The translations under genes and the position numbers were made by a program. From Lachnospiraceae bacterium (lineage in GTDB: Bacteria; Bacillota_A; Clostridia; Lachnospirales; Lachnospiraceae): a stretch of 64,000 bases of DNA. The notes under the pieces are model-generated. The model ran no database searches and had not been told where the DNA came from. It worked only from the letters and a program-made list of their open reading frames with translations. Positions 42,636 through 52,699 of this stretch are shown here, piece after piece. Location of the stretch: positions 1 to 64,000 of the forward strand of contig CAAFOY010000039.1 of assembly GCA_900764695.1 (NCBI GenBank). The letters run 5' to 3'. The first letter of the stretch is position 1; every line of letters begins with the position of its first letter.

Positions 42636-43559
42636 GTGAAAAGTAAACAACAAGTTCAAACAAAACAAACAAATTATAAACCTAAAAAACATAAATTTTC
42701 TAAGAGAGATTTACTGGGATGGTGCGTAATGCTCCCATCAATATTGTTATTCACATTCTTTGTTTGGGAACCGCTACTTGAAAGCGTGAGATTATCGCTA
42801 TTTTCAGCAAAGGGAGTTCAGCTCCAGGAGTTTGTTGGGTTAGACAATTATATAACAGTAATTAATAACGTTAGTTTTAAAGCAGCGTTTCTAAACACAT
42901 TTAAGTACATAGGATGGTCCTTGATTATAGGATTTTTTGTACCGATTATTTTGGCAATATTCATCAGTGAGACCGTTAGAGGAAAGAGCTTTTTCAGATT
43001 TGCAGTTTATTTTCCAAATATGATTCCGGGAATGGCTGTTTCACTTCTTTGGGTTTATTTCTTCAAACCGGGTCCTACAGGTGTTTTAAATATTTTACTA
43101 TCTAAATGTGGTATAGAGCCACAGGTATGGTTAAACAATGCAGCGTTGGTTATCCCGTTGATTATTATAGCAATGACATGGAAAAGTGCAGGCTCCACAT
43201 CCCTTATTTATATGGCGGGAATAAGTGGAATTAATCCGGAATATTACGAGGCTGCTGCAATTGATGGAGCGGGTGTATTCCAAAGAATTTTCCATGTAAC
43301 TCTTCCTTGCATCTTAAGCTTAGGAAAGACAATGCTTATTCTTCAGGTTATTTCCGTATTCCAGATTTTATATGAACCATTAGTTTTGACAAATGGTGGA
43401 CCAAATAATGCAAGTTTATCAATAATGCTTTTGGTTTACCAGTATGCGTTTACTGAATTTAATTATCCATGTGCGGCAGCGTTATCGGTAATGATTTGTA
43501 TAGTATTAATTTTGTTGAGTGGATTGTATATGTTCTTAACAAGAAAGAAAGATGATTAG
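42636..43559 (+). CDS. ABC sugar importer permease (MalF/MsmF type)
   Basis: This 307-residue inner-membrane protein starts at GTG 42636, with GAGGAGG 7 nt upstream. It has a basic N-terminus and six helices. The cytoplasmic EAA loop, YYEAAAIDGAGVFQRIFHVTLP (quoted in part), is the contact for the ATPase. It is paired with the next gene, whose ribosome binding site overlaps this stop codon. No ATPase is encoded in the window, so a shared MsmK/MsiK-like ATPase from elsewhere is expected. Confidence 0.94.
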   Translation: MKSKQQVQTKQTNYKPKKHKFSKRDLLGWCVMLPSILLFTFFVWEPLLESVRLSLFSAKGVQLQEFVGLDNYITVINNVSFKAAFLNTFKYIGWSLIIGFFVPIILAIFISETVRGKSFFRFAVYFPNMIPGMAVSLLWVYFFKPGPTGVLNILLSKCGIEPQVWLNNAALVIPLIIIAMTWKSAGSTSLIYMAGISGINPEYYEAAAIDGAGVFQRIFHVTLPCILSLGKTMLILQVISVFQILYEPLVLTNGGPNNASLSIMLLVYQYAFTEFNYPCAAALSVMICIVLILLSGLYMFLTRKKDD

Positions 43560-43572
43560 GAGGAAAAGGCTG

Positions 43573-44451
43573 ATGTATTTTAATAAGTATGCAGACAAAA
43601 CAGACGGTGCCATCAGAGGCTTTGACGTTAAGTCGACAAAAGTAAAAATAATCTGCCTATTCTTCGTGGCAGTATGTATTATATTTGCAATAGTTGCAAT
43701 GTTCCCTGCAATATGGGTATTTTTATCAGGATTTAAAGATTTAAAAGAGTTGACAAGAGAAGCAACATTGTTCCCTAAATCATTTAATTTCTCAGGGTTT
43801 AAGGAAACATGGGATAAATTAAATTTCGGATTGTATTACAAGAACTCATTCATCATGGTTATTGGTTCAGTTATATGTGCAATTATTTTTAATGGAATTT
43901 TAGCATATGGACTTGCCATATTAAAACCAAAAGGATATCAGATTATAAATGGTCTTGTAATGTGGAGTCTTTTGATTCCTGCTACAACCAGTGTAGTTGC
44001 TTTATTTGTAAATATTAATAGAATTGGTTTAAATAAGTCATTCATTCCATTGTGGCTTGCATATGGAGCAAATGCCTTTTGGGTAGTTTTATTCAAAGAA
44101 TTCTTTGAAGGACTTCCACCTGAACTTATTGAGGCTGCAAGATTAGATGGATGTAATGTAGTACAGGTATTCTACAAAATTGTATTACCTTTATCAAAGC
44201 CAATCATCATGGTAATCGTAATTTTTGCGGTTACGGCAGCGTGGTCAGATTTCCTTCTTCCATATTTGATTTTAAATGGATCAGGAAAAGAAACAGTTAT
44301 GGTTAAGTTGTATACATATTCAACTTCAAGAACAACAGCGATAGATATGATTAGAGCAATCTTCTTCTCGCTGATACCACCTACAATTCTGTTTTCTATA
44401 TTCCAGAAACAGATTACAGATGGTGCAGCCGGTGGGGCTGTAAAGGGTTAA
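43573..44451 (+). CDS. ABC sugar importer permease (MalG/MsmG type)
   Basis: It has 292 residues from ATG 43573, preferred over an in-frame ATG at 43552 because AGGAGG at 43558-43563 is spaced for it. There are six helices, and the EAA loop is ELIEAARLDGCNVVQVFYKI. The C-terminus ends in the usual FQKQITDGAAGGAVKG of this family. Together with the two genes upstream it forms a CUT1 importer. Confidence 0.94.
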   Translation: MYFNKYADKTDGAIRGFDVKSTKVKIICLFFVAVCIIFAIVAMFPAIWVFLSGFKDLKELTREATLFPKSFNFSGFKETWDKLNFGLYYKNSFIMVIGSVICAIIFNGILAYGLAILKPKGYQIINGLVMWSLLIPATTSVVALFVNINRIGLNKSFIPLWLAYGANAFWVVLFKEFFEGLPPELIEAARLDGCNVVQVFYKIVLPLSKPIIMVIVIFAVTAAWSDFLLPYLILNGSGKETVMVKLYTYSTSRTTAIDMIRAIFFSLIPPTILFSIFQKQITDGAAGGAVKG

Positions 44452-44549
44452 GATATTTGGATACTAACATCCCCTTACGTTAGTAAAAAATATATTTGAT
44501 AAAGATTATTTCTGTATAAAACTGACAGTAATAATCTGAAATGATGTGA

Positions 44550-44607
44550 GCTGTCGGCAATTTCCTCCGTGGTTTAGAAAGACCATGTTTCTCATATTGT
44601 CGACAGC
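44550..44607 (+). promoter_or_regulatory. 12-bp intergenic stem-loop before the first GH65 gene
   Basis: GCTGTCGGCAAT (44550-44561) pairs with ATTGTCGACAGC (44596-44607), with one G-U pair. An inner TGGT/ACCA hairpin lies in the loop. There is no T-run. It may protect or process the mRNA between importer and phosphorylase genes. Confidence 0.55.
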
Positions 44608-44628
44608 AGGAAAAGATGGAGAAGAATT

Positions 44629-46944
44629 ATGGCGAAAATAGCAGATAAATATTTTAAAGTGGATTCTTGGAAAATAATTGAAGAGGGTTTTAATCCGGAT
44701 TACGGAGAAGTATCAGAATCTATATTTTCATTAGGAAATGAATATATGGGAGTTAGAGGATATTTTGAAGAAGGATATAATGGACCAAAGTTAATCGGAA
44801 GTTATTTTAATGGAATATATGAAAGAACAAAACCGGATTACGGACATTATAAAGGTATTGTAGATTTTACTGAATATATGGTTAATTCCGTTGACTGGTT
44901 ATATACAAGAATATGTGTTGATGGGGAAGAATTAGAAATTTCCAAAGCAGATATCTCAGAATTTGTTCGTGAATTAGATATGCGAAACGGAGTATTAACC
45001 CGTTCATTTATATGGAACTTATCAAATGGAAAAAAGTTAAAAATTTCTTTTGAAAGAATCCTTTCAATGACTGATGTACAGGTTGGTGCACAAAGAGTTA
45101 AGCTTACGGCATTAAATTTTGATGGAGATGTGGAAATAAAATCAGGACTTGATTTTTCCAATCCACATTGTATGCAGAGAATGAACATGTGGGAAATAAA
45201 AGATACATTACATAAGTCAGGAAAGAACGCATTTGTCGGAATAGAAGGTGAAACACTTCATACACAGCAAAGAGTATTTAGCGCATGTGCAATAAAAGCG
45301 GATGTGAATGAGTTTGACAATGTTAAGGAACAAAAAAAGGCAGTTGTTAAATTTAATCTTTCATTAAAACAGAATGAAGAAAAAATATTTGAAAAGATAG
45401 TTAAGAATTTTACATTAAAGGAAGAAAAAGAAGAAAATAAATTCCGTGAAGATGTAAAGGCAGTATATGAAGAATTTGAAACAGAAAAGGAAAATGACAT
45501 AAGTGCTATGTCATTTGAACAGATAAAAGAAGATAGCACTAAGTGGTGGAAAGAAATCTGGGAAACATCTGATGTCACAATAGACGGAGATGAAGAAAAC
45601 CAGCAGGGAATCAGATTCTGTATTTTCCAGTTATTCCAGACTTATCACGGTGCAGTAAAAGGCACAAATATTGGTGCAAAAGGATTAACAGGCGAAGCAT
45701 ACAATGGAAATGCTTTTTGGGATACGGAAACATATTGCTTACCGTTCTTCCTTTTTAATAACAAAGAAGCAGCTCAGAATCTTCTTTATTTCAGATATAA
45801 GACATTAGATGAAGCGAGAGAAAGAGCAAAGGCATTAGATTGTGAAGGCGCATTTTATCCAATAGCGACAATAAGCGGTAAGGAATGTTGTAATTTATGG
45901 CAACATGCAAGCTTACAGCTTCAGGCATCTACAGCAGTTGCGTATGGTATTTGGTTCTATGAAAAACTGTATCAGGATGAAGAGTTTATGACACAGTATG
46001 GATTAGAAATGTTAATTGAAATATCGAGAATGTTAGTTACCCGTGGTGATTTCTCGCAGGATGGCAAATATGGTTATTACTGCGTAATGGGACCTGATGA
46101 ATTTCAGATGATGGTTCATAACAATTGCTACACGAATTTTATGGGTAAATTTACATTAGATTTTACACTTAAAGTAATTGAAGATATTAAGAAAAATGAT
46201 AAGAAGGCTTATGACGAAATAGTTGGAAAAATTAACTTCGATGAGTCAGAAATGGACAAATGGAAAAAAGTTAGTGAATGTATGTACATTCCTTACCATG
46301 AAGATAGTCTTTTGTACGAACAGCATGAAGGATTCTTTAAACTTCCTCATTTGAATATTGATTCAATTCCAATTGAAGATTTCCCACTATATAATCATTG
46401 GTCCTATGACAGAATATATAGAAATGACATGATTAAACAACCGGATGTTTTAATGTTTATGTTGTTATTTAATTCTCATTTTACAGAGGAACAGTTAAAG
46501 GTAAATTATGAATATTACGAACCTAGATGTATACATGAAAGTTCATTGTCACCTTCAGTACATTCAATTTTAGCATCACAACTTCATAAAAAAGATGAAG
46601 CATATGATTTCTTTGGATTTGCTACAAGAATGGACTTGGATAACTATAACAGAAATACAAGAGAAGGTATACATACAACAAGTATTGCAGCAGCATGGAT
46701 GAATATTATTTATGGATTTGGCGGACTTAGAACAGATGGAGATATTATTCATATTACACCTTCAATCCCACAAAACTGGAATAAGTACACTTTCAAAATC
46801 CATTATATGGGAGAAGTTATTGAAGTGATGGTTACTAAGGATAAAGTGGAAATCAGTACTAAATATGGCAAAAATATTTTAGTTCAGGTTTATGATGAAA
46901 AAATTGAACTTGGAGAAGAAGCATATATTTGTGACGTCAAATAA
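44629..46944 (+). CDS. GH65 disaccharide phosphorylase (nigerose/kojibiose type)
   Basis: This 771-residue cytoplasmic enzyme phosphorolyses an alpha-glucoside with inversion to beta-glucose 1-phosphate. It has an N-terminal beta-sandwich (about 1-270), a helical linker, the (alpha/alpha)6 barrel (about 320-690) and a C-terminal sheet. The general acid is E491 in MGPDEFQMM. The phosphate loop is HESSLSPSVHS. GPDEF in place of the common GPDEY, and its distance from the second GH65 here, suggest a different linkage. Given the GH87 enzymes, nigerose is the best guess, but known members also act on kojibiose, maltose or glucosyl-rhamnose. Confidence 0.9.
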   Translation: MAKIADKYFKVDSWKIIEEGFNPDYGEVSESIFSLGNEYMGVRGYFEEGYNGPKLIGSYFNGIYERTKPDYGHYKGIVDFTEYMVNSVDWLYTRICVDGEELEISKADISEFVRELDMRNGVLTRSFIWNLSNGKKLKISFERILSMTDVQVGAQRVKLTALNFDGDVEIKSGLDFSNPHCMQRMNMWEIKDTLHKSGKNAFVGIEGETLHTQQRVFSACAIKADVNEFDNVKEQKKAVVKFNLSLKQNEEKIFEKIVKNFTLKEEKEENKFREDVKAVYEEFETEKENDISAMSFEQIKEDSTKWWKEIWETSDVTIDGDEENQQGIRFCIFQLFQTYHGAVKGTNIGAKGLTGEAYNGNAFWDTETYCLPFFLFNNKEAAQNLLYFRYKTLDEARERAKALDCEGAFYPIATISGKECCNLWQHASLQLQASTAVAYGIWFYEKLYQDEEFMTQYGLEMLIEISRMLVTRGDFSQDGKYGYYCVMGPDEFQMMVHNNCYTNFMGKFTLDFTLKVIEDIKKNDKKAYDEIVGKINFDESEMDKWKKVSECMYIPYHEDSLLYEQHEGFFKLPHLNIDSIPIEDFPLYNHWSYDRIYRNDMIKQPDVLMFMLLFNSHFTEEQLKVNYEYYEPRCIHESSLSPSVHSILASQLHKKDEAYDFFGFATRMDLDNYNRNTREGIHTTSIAAAWMNIIYGFGGLRTDGDIIHITPSIPQNWNKYTFKIHYMGEVIEVMVTKDKVEISTKYGKNILVQVYDEKIELGEEAYICDVK

Positions 46945-46958
46945 AAATAAATTTAATG

Positions 46959-46990
46959 CCGGGGCAGAATACAAAGTGTTTTGTCCCCGG
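46959..46990 (+). promoter_or_regulatory. GC-rich hairpin between the two GH65 genes
   Basis: CCGGGGCA pairs with TGTCCCCGG (one base bulged) around a 15-nt loop. There is no T-run, and the next gene's ribosome binding site starts 10 nt later. It is probably an mRNA-stabilising or weakly attenuating structure. Confidence 0.5.
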
Positions 46991-47011
46991 ACAAAAATGG
47001 GAGGTAAATAA

Positions 47012-49198
47012 ATGAATTGGGAGTTGACAGAAAACGGGTTTAATTCAGAAAAAATTGCTCATTTAGGAAATAAATTTCTGACAGGTAATGGATATATGGG
47101 AATTAGAGGCACTCTCGATGAATTTGATTCCCGGGATTTAGTAGCTGTTAACTTGGCAGGAATTTATGATCAGGTAGGTAATAGCTGGAGAGAACCGTTG
47201 AATGCTCCAAATGGTTTTTACAGTTATCTGATTGTTGATGGAAATGTTTTAAAGGTTCAGGATAATGCGCCTAAAGAACATTTTATAAAATTAGATTACA
47301 GACATGGAATATTTAAAAGACATACAGAGTGGACAACGAAGAGAGGAAACATTGTACTTGAATCAGAGCGCTTTGTAAGTATGGATGATGTTCATATTGG
47401 AGTAGAGAAATACAAAATTACGGCGGATTTTCATGCAGACATTAATTTTTTAACAGGAATTGATGGCGATGTATGGGACATTAACGGACCGCATTATGAT
47501 GAAATTATTATGGATGAAGATGACTGTATAAGCATAGTTGGAATATCTCATGAAAAGAAATATCATGTGGCGGTAAGTGTAAGTGAAGATGAAAATTTCC
47601 CATGTGAAAAGAAGATAATATTAAAAAAAGAGGACAAAAAGATAATAAAATCATTAAATTTTGTCTCAGATATTAATAAGTGTTACGAAATTCACAGATT
47701 TATGGCAATTTATACATCAAAAGATTGTGAGAATCCTTTAGATAATGCAAAAGAAACGGCTATAAATATTAGAAATAAAGGATATTACGAATTGCGCGAT
47801 GAACATTGTAAATGCTGGGAAAGCATTTGGAGCAATTCAGAGGTAGAAATTGAAGGCGATGATGATGCGATGGAAGCATTGAATTATTCCTGCTATCATT
47901 TGAACAGCATTTCGCCAAGACATACAGACAGCCTTTCTATTGCAGCCAGAGGTTTATCGGGACAGACGTATAAAGGTGCTGTTTTCTGGGATACGGAAAT
48001 GTTTATTTTAGACTTTTTACTTATGACAAACCCAAAAGTAGCAAGAAATGTAATGAAATATAGAATTGATACTTTAGATGGTGCAAAGGAAAAAGCAAAA
48101 AGTTATGGATATGATGGTGCATTTTATGCATGGGAAAGTCAGGAAGGCGGATTTGACGCCTGCTCAGATTATAATGTTACAGACGTTTTTACAAAAAGAC
48201 CGATGCGAACATATTTTAAAGATAAACAGATTCATATTTCAGCAGCTATTGTATATGGAATTGGCAGATACATAGACCTTACAGGTGATATGACAATTTT
48301 ATCTGAAGGTGGAGCCGAAACAATAATAGAATGTGCAAAATTTTATTATGATTTACTGCTAAAGAAAGTGTCAGGCGGATATTATGAACTTCATGATGTT
48401 ATAGGACCTGATGAATACCATGAAAGAGTTAATAATAACGGTTATACAAACCGAATGGCAAAATATACATTTGAACAGGCTGTTAAAGTAATTGATTCAA
48501 TTGATGAATTAAACGAACAGTATGCAATAAAGTTGTGTAAAGAATATAACTTAAAACAATTAAAAGAAAAATTTGAAATGGCTGAGCGTAATATTTATAT
48601 TCCACAGCCAAATGAAAATGGAATCATTCCACAGTTTGACGGTTATTTTGATTTAGAAGATGTAAGCGTAAATACTGTAAGAAGCAGACTCTTAGACCCT
48701 AAGGAATATTGGGGAGGAGCAAATGGAGTGGCAGCACATACACAGGTTATAAAACAGGCAGACGTAGTAACATGGCTTACAATGTTTCCGGATGATGTAA
48801 GTGATGAAATAAAACTCAAAAACTGGCAGTATTATGAACCGAGAACAGAACATGGTTCATCATTGAGCGCATGTATGTACGCTTTATTAGCCTGCAAATG
48901 TGGAATGAAAGAAAAGGCTTATCCGTTGTTTATGAAATCAGCTTCAGCAGATTTGAATGAGGGTGGAAAAGAATGGGCAGGACTTGTTTATATCGGAGGA
49001 ACACACCCTGCAGCAGAAGGCGGAGCTTATATGGTGGCAATAAAAGGATTTGCGGGAATTTATTTTGAAGATGGAAAAATTAAAGCAAAACCTGATTTGC
49101 CAAAAGCATGGAAAAAAATGAGATTTCATATTTGTTATAGAAACAAAAAATACAAAATTGAAATAGAAGACAATAACGCAAATATTGTGGAAATATAG
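47012..49198 (+). CDS. GH65 disaccharide phosphorylase (second type)
   Basis: This 728-residue enzyme has the same domain plan as the preceding gene but clearly different sequence. The general acid is E468 in GPDEYHERVNNNGYTN, the common GH65 motif. The phosphate loop is EHGSSLSACMYALL and the substrate loop FWDTEMF. Two non-identical phosphorylases in one operon fit a substrate with two linkage types, such as nigeran (alternating alpha-1,3 and alpha-1,4), or two product lengths. The ribosome binding site is GGGAGG. It ends at a convergent terminator shared with the repressor gene. Confidence 0.9.
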   Translation: MNWELTENGFNSEKIAHLGNKFLTGNGYMGIRGTLDEFDSRDLVAVNLAGIYDQVGNSWREPLNAPNGFYSYLIVDGNVLKVQDNAPKEHFIKLDYRHGIFKRHTEWTTKRGNIVLESERFVSMDDVHIGVEKYKITADFHADINFLTGIDGDVWDINGPHYDEIIMDEDDCISIVGISHEKKYHVAVSVSEDENFPCEKKIILKKEDKKIIKSLNFVSDINKCYEIHRFMAIYTSKDCENPLDNAKETAINIRNKGYYELRDEHCKCWESIWSNSEVEIEGDDDAMEALNYSCYHLNSISPRHTDSLSIAARGLSGQTYKGAVFWDTEMFILDFLLMTNPKVARNVMKYRIDTLDGAKEKAKSYGYDGAFYAWESQEGGFDACSDYNVTDVFTKRPMRTYFKDKQIHISAAIVYGIGRYIDLTGDMTILSEGGAETIIECAKFYYDLLLKKVSGGYYELHDVIGPDEYHERVNNNGYTNRMAKYTFEQAVKVIDSIDELNEQYAIKLCKEYNLKQLKEKFEMAERNIYIPQPNENGIIPQFDGYFDLEDVSVNTVRSRLLDPKEYWGGANGVAAHTQVIKQADVVTWLTMFPDDVSDEIKLKNWQYYEPRTEHGSSLSACMYALLACKCGMKEKAYPLFMKSASADLNEGGKEWAGLVYIGGTHPAAEGGAYMVAIKGFAGIYFEDGKIKAKPDLPKAWKKMRFHICYRNKKYKIEIEDNNANIVEI

Positions 49199-49312
49199 GA
49201 AATGAATACAAAGCAAAACAGTGCAAGTGTAGAATTTAAAATTTATATGACAATATAAGTAGCATTTATAAGATTGTTAGGATTCATTTGAAATCTCCTT
49301 AAATAAGAAAGA

Positions 49313-49343
49313 AGCGTTAGAAAATACTTCTAACGCTTTCTCT
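49313..49343. terminator. bidirectional terminator between GH65 and the repressor
   Basis: AGCGTTAGAA (49313-49322) pairs perfectly with TTCTAACGCT (49328-49337), followed by TTCTCTTTCT. It overlaps the last codons of the minus-strand repressor gene. Confidence 0.75.
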
Positions 49344-50336
49344 TTCTACAATAGAAGTTGGAAGTGATACTTCGCATGGATTAGGCATTCTGTGTTCTAA
49401 CAATTCCAACATAAATTTAACGGCTGTACGACCTTTAAGGTCCATATCCTGATGAACAGTGGTAAGAGCCGGAGTTGTAATGTTACATATATTTAAATCG
49501 TCGAATCCTACTATTGATATATCTTCAGGAATACGAACACCTTCTTTATGAAGGTTAGCCATAATATTTCCTGCAAGAAAATCGGCAGTAGTAACGAGTC
49601 CTGTTATTTCAGGATGAGAAGATAAATATTTAGCGATATGTTTTGTATTTTCAAGGTCCATACCACATTCAAAAACAAGGGAATCATCAAATGGAATACC
49701 GGCTTCTGTAAGGGCAGCCTTATATCCGAGGAAACGCTCCATTAAAACGCCACCTTCTTTTATGTGAAGAGAGGCAAATGCAATTTTACGATGACCTTTG
49801 CTGATTAAATACTTGGTTGACTGGTTGCTTCCACCAAAATCTTCTAATCCGACATTACAAATGTTCTTTTCATGAACGTAACTGTCAACGAGAACGATAG
49901 GAAGCTTTTTAGCACAACTTGCAATGGCTTCAAAAAAGTCATCGCGGAAGATACCTGCTAAAAACAAACCGTCAAGATCCCATGTTTTTAAGAAAGCTTT
50001 AAACTGTTCAGGCGTCTCAACAGTACGCAACATTAAAAAATAACCATTTTCACGAAGAACCTGTTCGAGAATTCCGATAAATCGGGAAAGAAAAGGGTCT
50101 TCCATGAAATTTGAGTCTTTATTAGTAACAATATGGTTTACGAAACCAATAACTTTTGATGAACGTGAAACCAATGATCTGGCAGACATATTAGGTACAT
50201 AACCTAAATCATCAATTGCTTTATTAATTTTAGCGACGGTTTCAGCAGAAACGCGACCGGTTTTTCCATTGATAACATTGGAAACGGTTGTTGCACTTAC
50301 GCCTGTAGCCGAAGCAATATCTTTAATAGTAACCAT
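49317..50336 (-). CDS. LacI-family transcriptional repressor of the glucan locus
   Basis: It has 339 residues from ATG 50336, which has AAAGGA upstream and gives the canonical start MVTIKDIASATGVSATTVSN. A longer frame adds an unlikely hydrophobic leader. The helix-turn-helix (residues 1-22) with VSATTVSNVING and the hinge helix near 50-58 precede a periplasmic-binding-type effector domain. It probably binds GTTTAACGTTAAAC sites at 40883, 40983 and 55536. Its own upstream region has a weak variant. The inducer is likely an imported oligosaccharide or its phosphorylated product. Confidence 0.92.
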   Translation of the reverse strand: MVTIKDIASATGVSATTVSNVINGKTGRVSAETVAKINKAIDDLGYVPNMSARSLVSRSSKVIGFVNHIVTNKDSNFMEDPFLSRFIGILEQVLRENGYFLMLRTVETPEQFKAFLKTWDLDGLFLAGIFRDDFFEAIASCAKKLPIVLVDSYVHEKNICNVGLEDFGGSNQSTKYLISKGHRKIAFASLHIKEGGVLMERFLGYKAALTEAGIPFDDSLVFECGMDLENTKHIAKYLSSHPEITGLVTTADFLAGNIMANLHKEGVRIPEDISIVGFDDLNICNITTPALTTVHQDMDLKGRTAVKFMLELLEHRMPNPCEVSLPTSIVERESVRSIF

Positions 50337-50365
50337 ATAATAAATCCTTTCTGTTTTTAGAATAG

Positions 50366-50379
50366 GTAAAACGTAAAAC
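50366..50379. promoter_or_regulatory. weak operator-like site between the repressor and pgmB
   Basis: GTAAAACGTAAAAC differs from GTTTAACGTTAAAC at three positions but keeps AACGT and AAAC. It lies 30 nt upstream of the repressor start, where autoregulation would act. Confidence 0.35.
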
Positions 50380-50446
50380 CTATATAGAAATAGTAACACT
50401 AAAATATGATTTTGAAAACAAAAAAATGTAAAGGAGAAGAGAAAAA

Positions 50447-51091
50447 ATGAAGGGTGTAATTTTTGATTTAGATGGAGTTTTAGTTTCTACAGATGAACTT
50501 CATTATCAGGCTTGGAAAAAATTAGCTGATGAACTGGGAATTACTGAATTTAACAGAGAGGACAATATAAGACAGCGAGGAGTAAGCCGTATGGCTTCTT
50601 TGGAAATTGTTCTTGAAAAAGGTGATAAAACATATACACAGGAAGAAAAGATGGAGCTTGCAGACAGAAAAAACGGATACTATGTTGAAATGCTCCAAAA
50701 ACTGGATTCAGGTGCTGTACTTCCGGGAGCAGTAGAAACTTTGAAAATGCTAAAGGAAATGGGAATTATGTCAGCAGTTGGTTCGGCAAGTAAAAACGCA
50801 CCAATAATACTTGAAAGGACAGGTCTTGCACCTTATATCGACAAAATAAGCTGTGGATTAGATGTAACTAAATCTAAACCTGACCCTGAAGTATTTTTAG
50901 TGGCTGCAAAGAAATTAGGACTTAATCCGGCGGATTGTCTTGTAGTTGAAGATGCAGCAGCAGGAATAGAAGCAGCAAAGAGAGGCGGAATGAAATCCCT
51001 CGGTGTAGGACCGTTTCATGAAGAACTGGGAGCAGATTTTCATTCCGAAACACTTGCAACAGTAGAAAACTGGAGGGAAATTTTATGTTAA
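50447..51091 (+). CDS. pgmB: beta-phosphoglucomutase
   Basis: This 214-residue HAD-superfamily enzyme converts beta-glucose 1-phosphate, the product of the GH65 enzymes, to glucose 6-phosphate. It has the nucleophile D7 and acid/base D9 in FDLDGVL, the cap-domain signature REDNIRQRGVSRM, the phosphate Ser in VGSASKN and the metal motif VVEDAAAGIEAA. Length matches known beta-PGMs. It is divergent from the repressor and overlaps the next gene by 7 nt, which places it firmly in the glucan operon. Confidence 0.95.
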   Translation: MKGVIFDLDGVLVSTDELHYQAWKKLADELGITEFNREDNIRQRGVSRMASLEIVLEKGDKTYTQEEKMELADRKNGYYVEMLQKLDSGAVLPGAVETLKMLKEMGIMSAVGSASKNAPIILERTGLAPYIDKISCGLDVTKSKPDPEVFLVAAKKLGLNPADCLVVEDAAAGIEAAKRGGMKSLGVGPFHEELGADFHSETLATVENWREILC

Positions 51092-52689
51092 AAGGAAAGA
51101 AACAAAAAACAGGGGAAAACAATAATTCAAAGCCAATGGGCAAAGGATTTTTTGTAGTTGGATGTGTAATAATTTATTTCCTTATTGTAGGAATAGTAAG
51201 CGCGGCAATTCATTTGCCTGTAGCAATAACAAAAATTTCAGACAATAGTGAGATAAAAAACGCCAAGGTTGTATTGTATGATGGACCTAAATCACTTAAA
51301 GATGCTACAGATGCTGATTTGGAAAAAGCATCAGAAGAAAAAAGAGATATTTCATTAATGCATTGTGTTGATACTAAAGTTGCGGTAAACGGCAAAGACT
51401 GTTATGTATACGATACAAATGTAAATAACACACATACATGGATGGGTGATTATATGCCGGCAGAAGACAGAACACCTATTACATATTTTGATTTTGAAGG
51501 AAAAGTTAAAATAACAGTTACAGTTCCTAATACAGATATTGAATATGTAAATATCAGACCATTAAAATATAACATTAAGCCGGAAATTAATACTAAAAAG
51601 CATACGGTGACATTTACAATTGACACACCTGATGCCTACACAGTTGAATTTAATAAAAAAGTAGAACGTGCAGTACATATTTTTGCAAATGAAATAGAAA
51701 AAGATGTTCCTGACAAAGATGCAGAGGGTGTTAAATACATTGGACCTGGTGAATGGAATATCGAAGACATGGTATTAGAAGATGGAGATACAATTTATAT
51801 CTCAGGTGGAGCAGTTGTACATGGAGCAGTTACAGCATCATTTGCTAAAGATGTAACAGTTAGAGGAAGAGGCATTATTGATAATTCTAATTTAGAAGGT
51901 TGGAAAGGTACAAGTGCTACAGTTCCACTTAGATTTGATAACTGCCAGTACGTAACTGTTGAAGGAATTATTTCATTAAATGCAAATGCATGGTGCTTCC
52001 AGGGTTACAATTCAGTAGCTGGAGATATCAGTAATTTAAAGATTATTACAGCAAGACCAAATGGTGACGGAATTTCATTACAGTCATGTAAGAGTTTTGA
52101 TGTAGAAAATTGTTTTGTACGTACATGGGATGATTCATTAGTAGTTAAGAATTATGATGTAAATTCAAACAATATCAAGTTCAAAAATGTTCAGGTTTGG
52201 ACAGATTTGGCACAGTCAATGGAAATAGGTTATGAAACAAATAAAGGTGACAAAGAAAACTCGACAATTGAAAATGTTACATTTGAAGATATAACAGTAC
52301 TTCATAACTTCCATAAGCCGGTATTATCAATTCACAATGCAGATAATGCAGCAATTTCTAACGTGACTTATAAAAATATTGTAGTTGAAGATGCATGCAT
52401 GGGACTTGGAGATGGAACAAAAGAATTAATTGATTTACAGGTATTAACAAATTCAGGATGGTCAACAACTTCTGACAGAGGAACTATTTCAAATGTTACA
52501 ATTGACGGCTTTAAGGTACTTTATGGAAATGAATCACTTCCTTCACAGATTAAAGGATTTGACGAAGAACATGGTATTGATGGAGTTTCAATTTCAGGAT
52601 TAAATATTAAGGGTAAAGATATTAAATCATTTGAAGATGGTGAATTTGAAGTAGATGAAGACACAGTAAAGAATGCGGAAATAAAGTAG
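51085..52689 (+). CDS. membrane-anchored beta-helix glycosidase, GH28/GH49-like
   Basis: It has 534 residues. An N-terminal helix (about 22-44) without a clear cleavage site anchors it outside the membrane. A beta-sandwich (about 60-215, ending HIFANEIEKDVPD) leads to a right-handed parallel beta-helix (about 225-510). The IYISGGAVVHGAV and VRGRGIIDNS turns are typical of GH28/GH49-type hydrolases. Candidate catalytic aspartates are D328 (NGDGISLQ) and D349/D350 (TWDDSLVVKNYD). GH49 enzymes are dextranases and isopullulanases, so an alpha-glucan substrate fits the locus, but the exact family cannot be fixed by eye. Confidence 0.75.
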   Translation: MLKGKKQKTGENNNSKPMGKGFFVVGCVIIYFLIVGIVSAAIHLPVAITKISDNSEIKNAKVVLYDGPKSLKDATDADLEKASEEKRDISLMHCVDTKVAVNGKDCYVYDTNVNNTHTWMGDYMPAEDRTPITYFDFEGKVKITVTVPNTDIEYVNIRPLKYNIKPEINTKKHTVTFTIDTPDAYTVEFNKKVERAVHIFANEIEKDVPDKDAEGVKYIGPGEWNIEDMVLEDGDTIYISGGAVVHGAVTASFAKDVTVRGRGIIDNSNLEGWKGTSATVPLRFDNCQYVTVEGIISLNANAWCFQGYNSVAGDISNLKIITARPNGDGISLQSCKSFDVENCFVRTWDDSLVVKNYDVNSNNIKFKNVQVWTDLAQSMEIGYETNKGDKENSTIENVTFEDITVLHNFHKPVLSIHNADNAAISNVTYKNIVVEDACMGLGDGTKELIDLQVLTNSGWSTTSDRGTISNVTIDGFKVLYGNESLPSQIKGFDEEHGIDGVSISGLNIKGKDIKSFEDGEFEVDEDTVKNAEIK

Positions 52690-52699
52690 GAGGAGCATT

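Noticed and set aside
44629..49198. Tandem duplication of one GH65 gene
   Set aside because: The two proteins differ in length, general-acid motif (GPDEF versus GPDEY) and most surrounding residues, so they are old paralogues and not a recent duplication.
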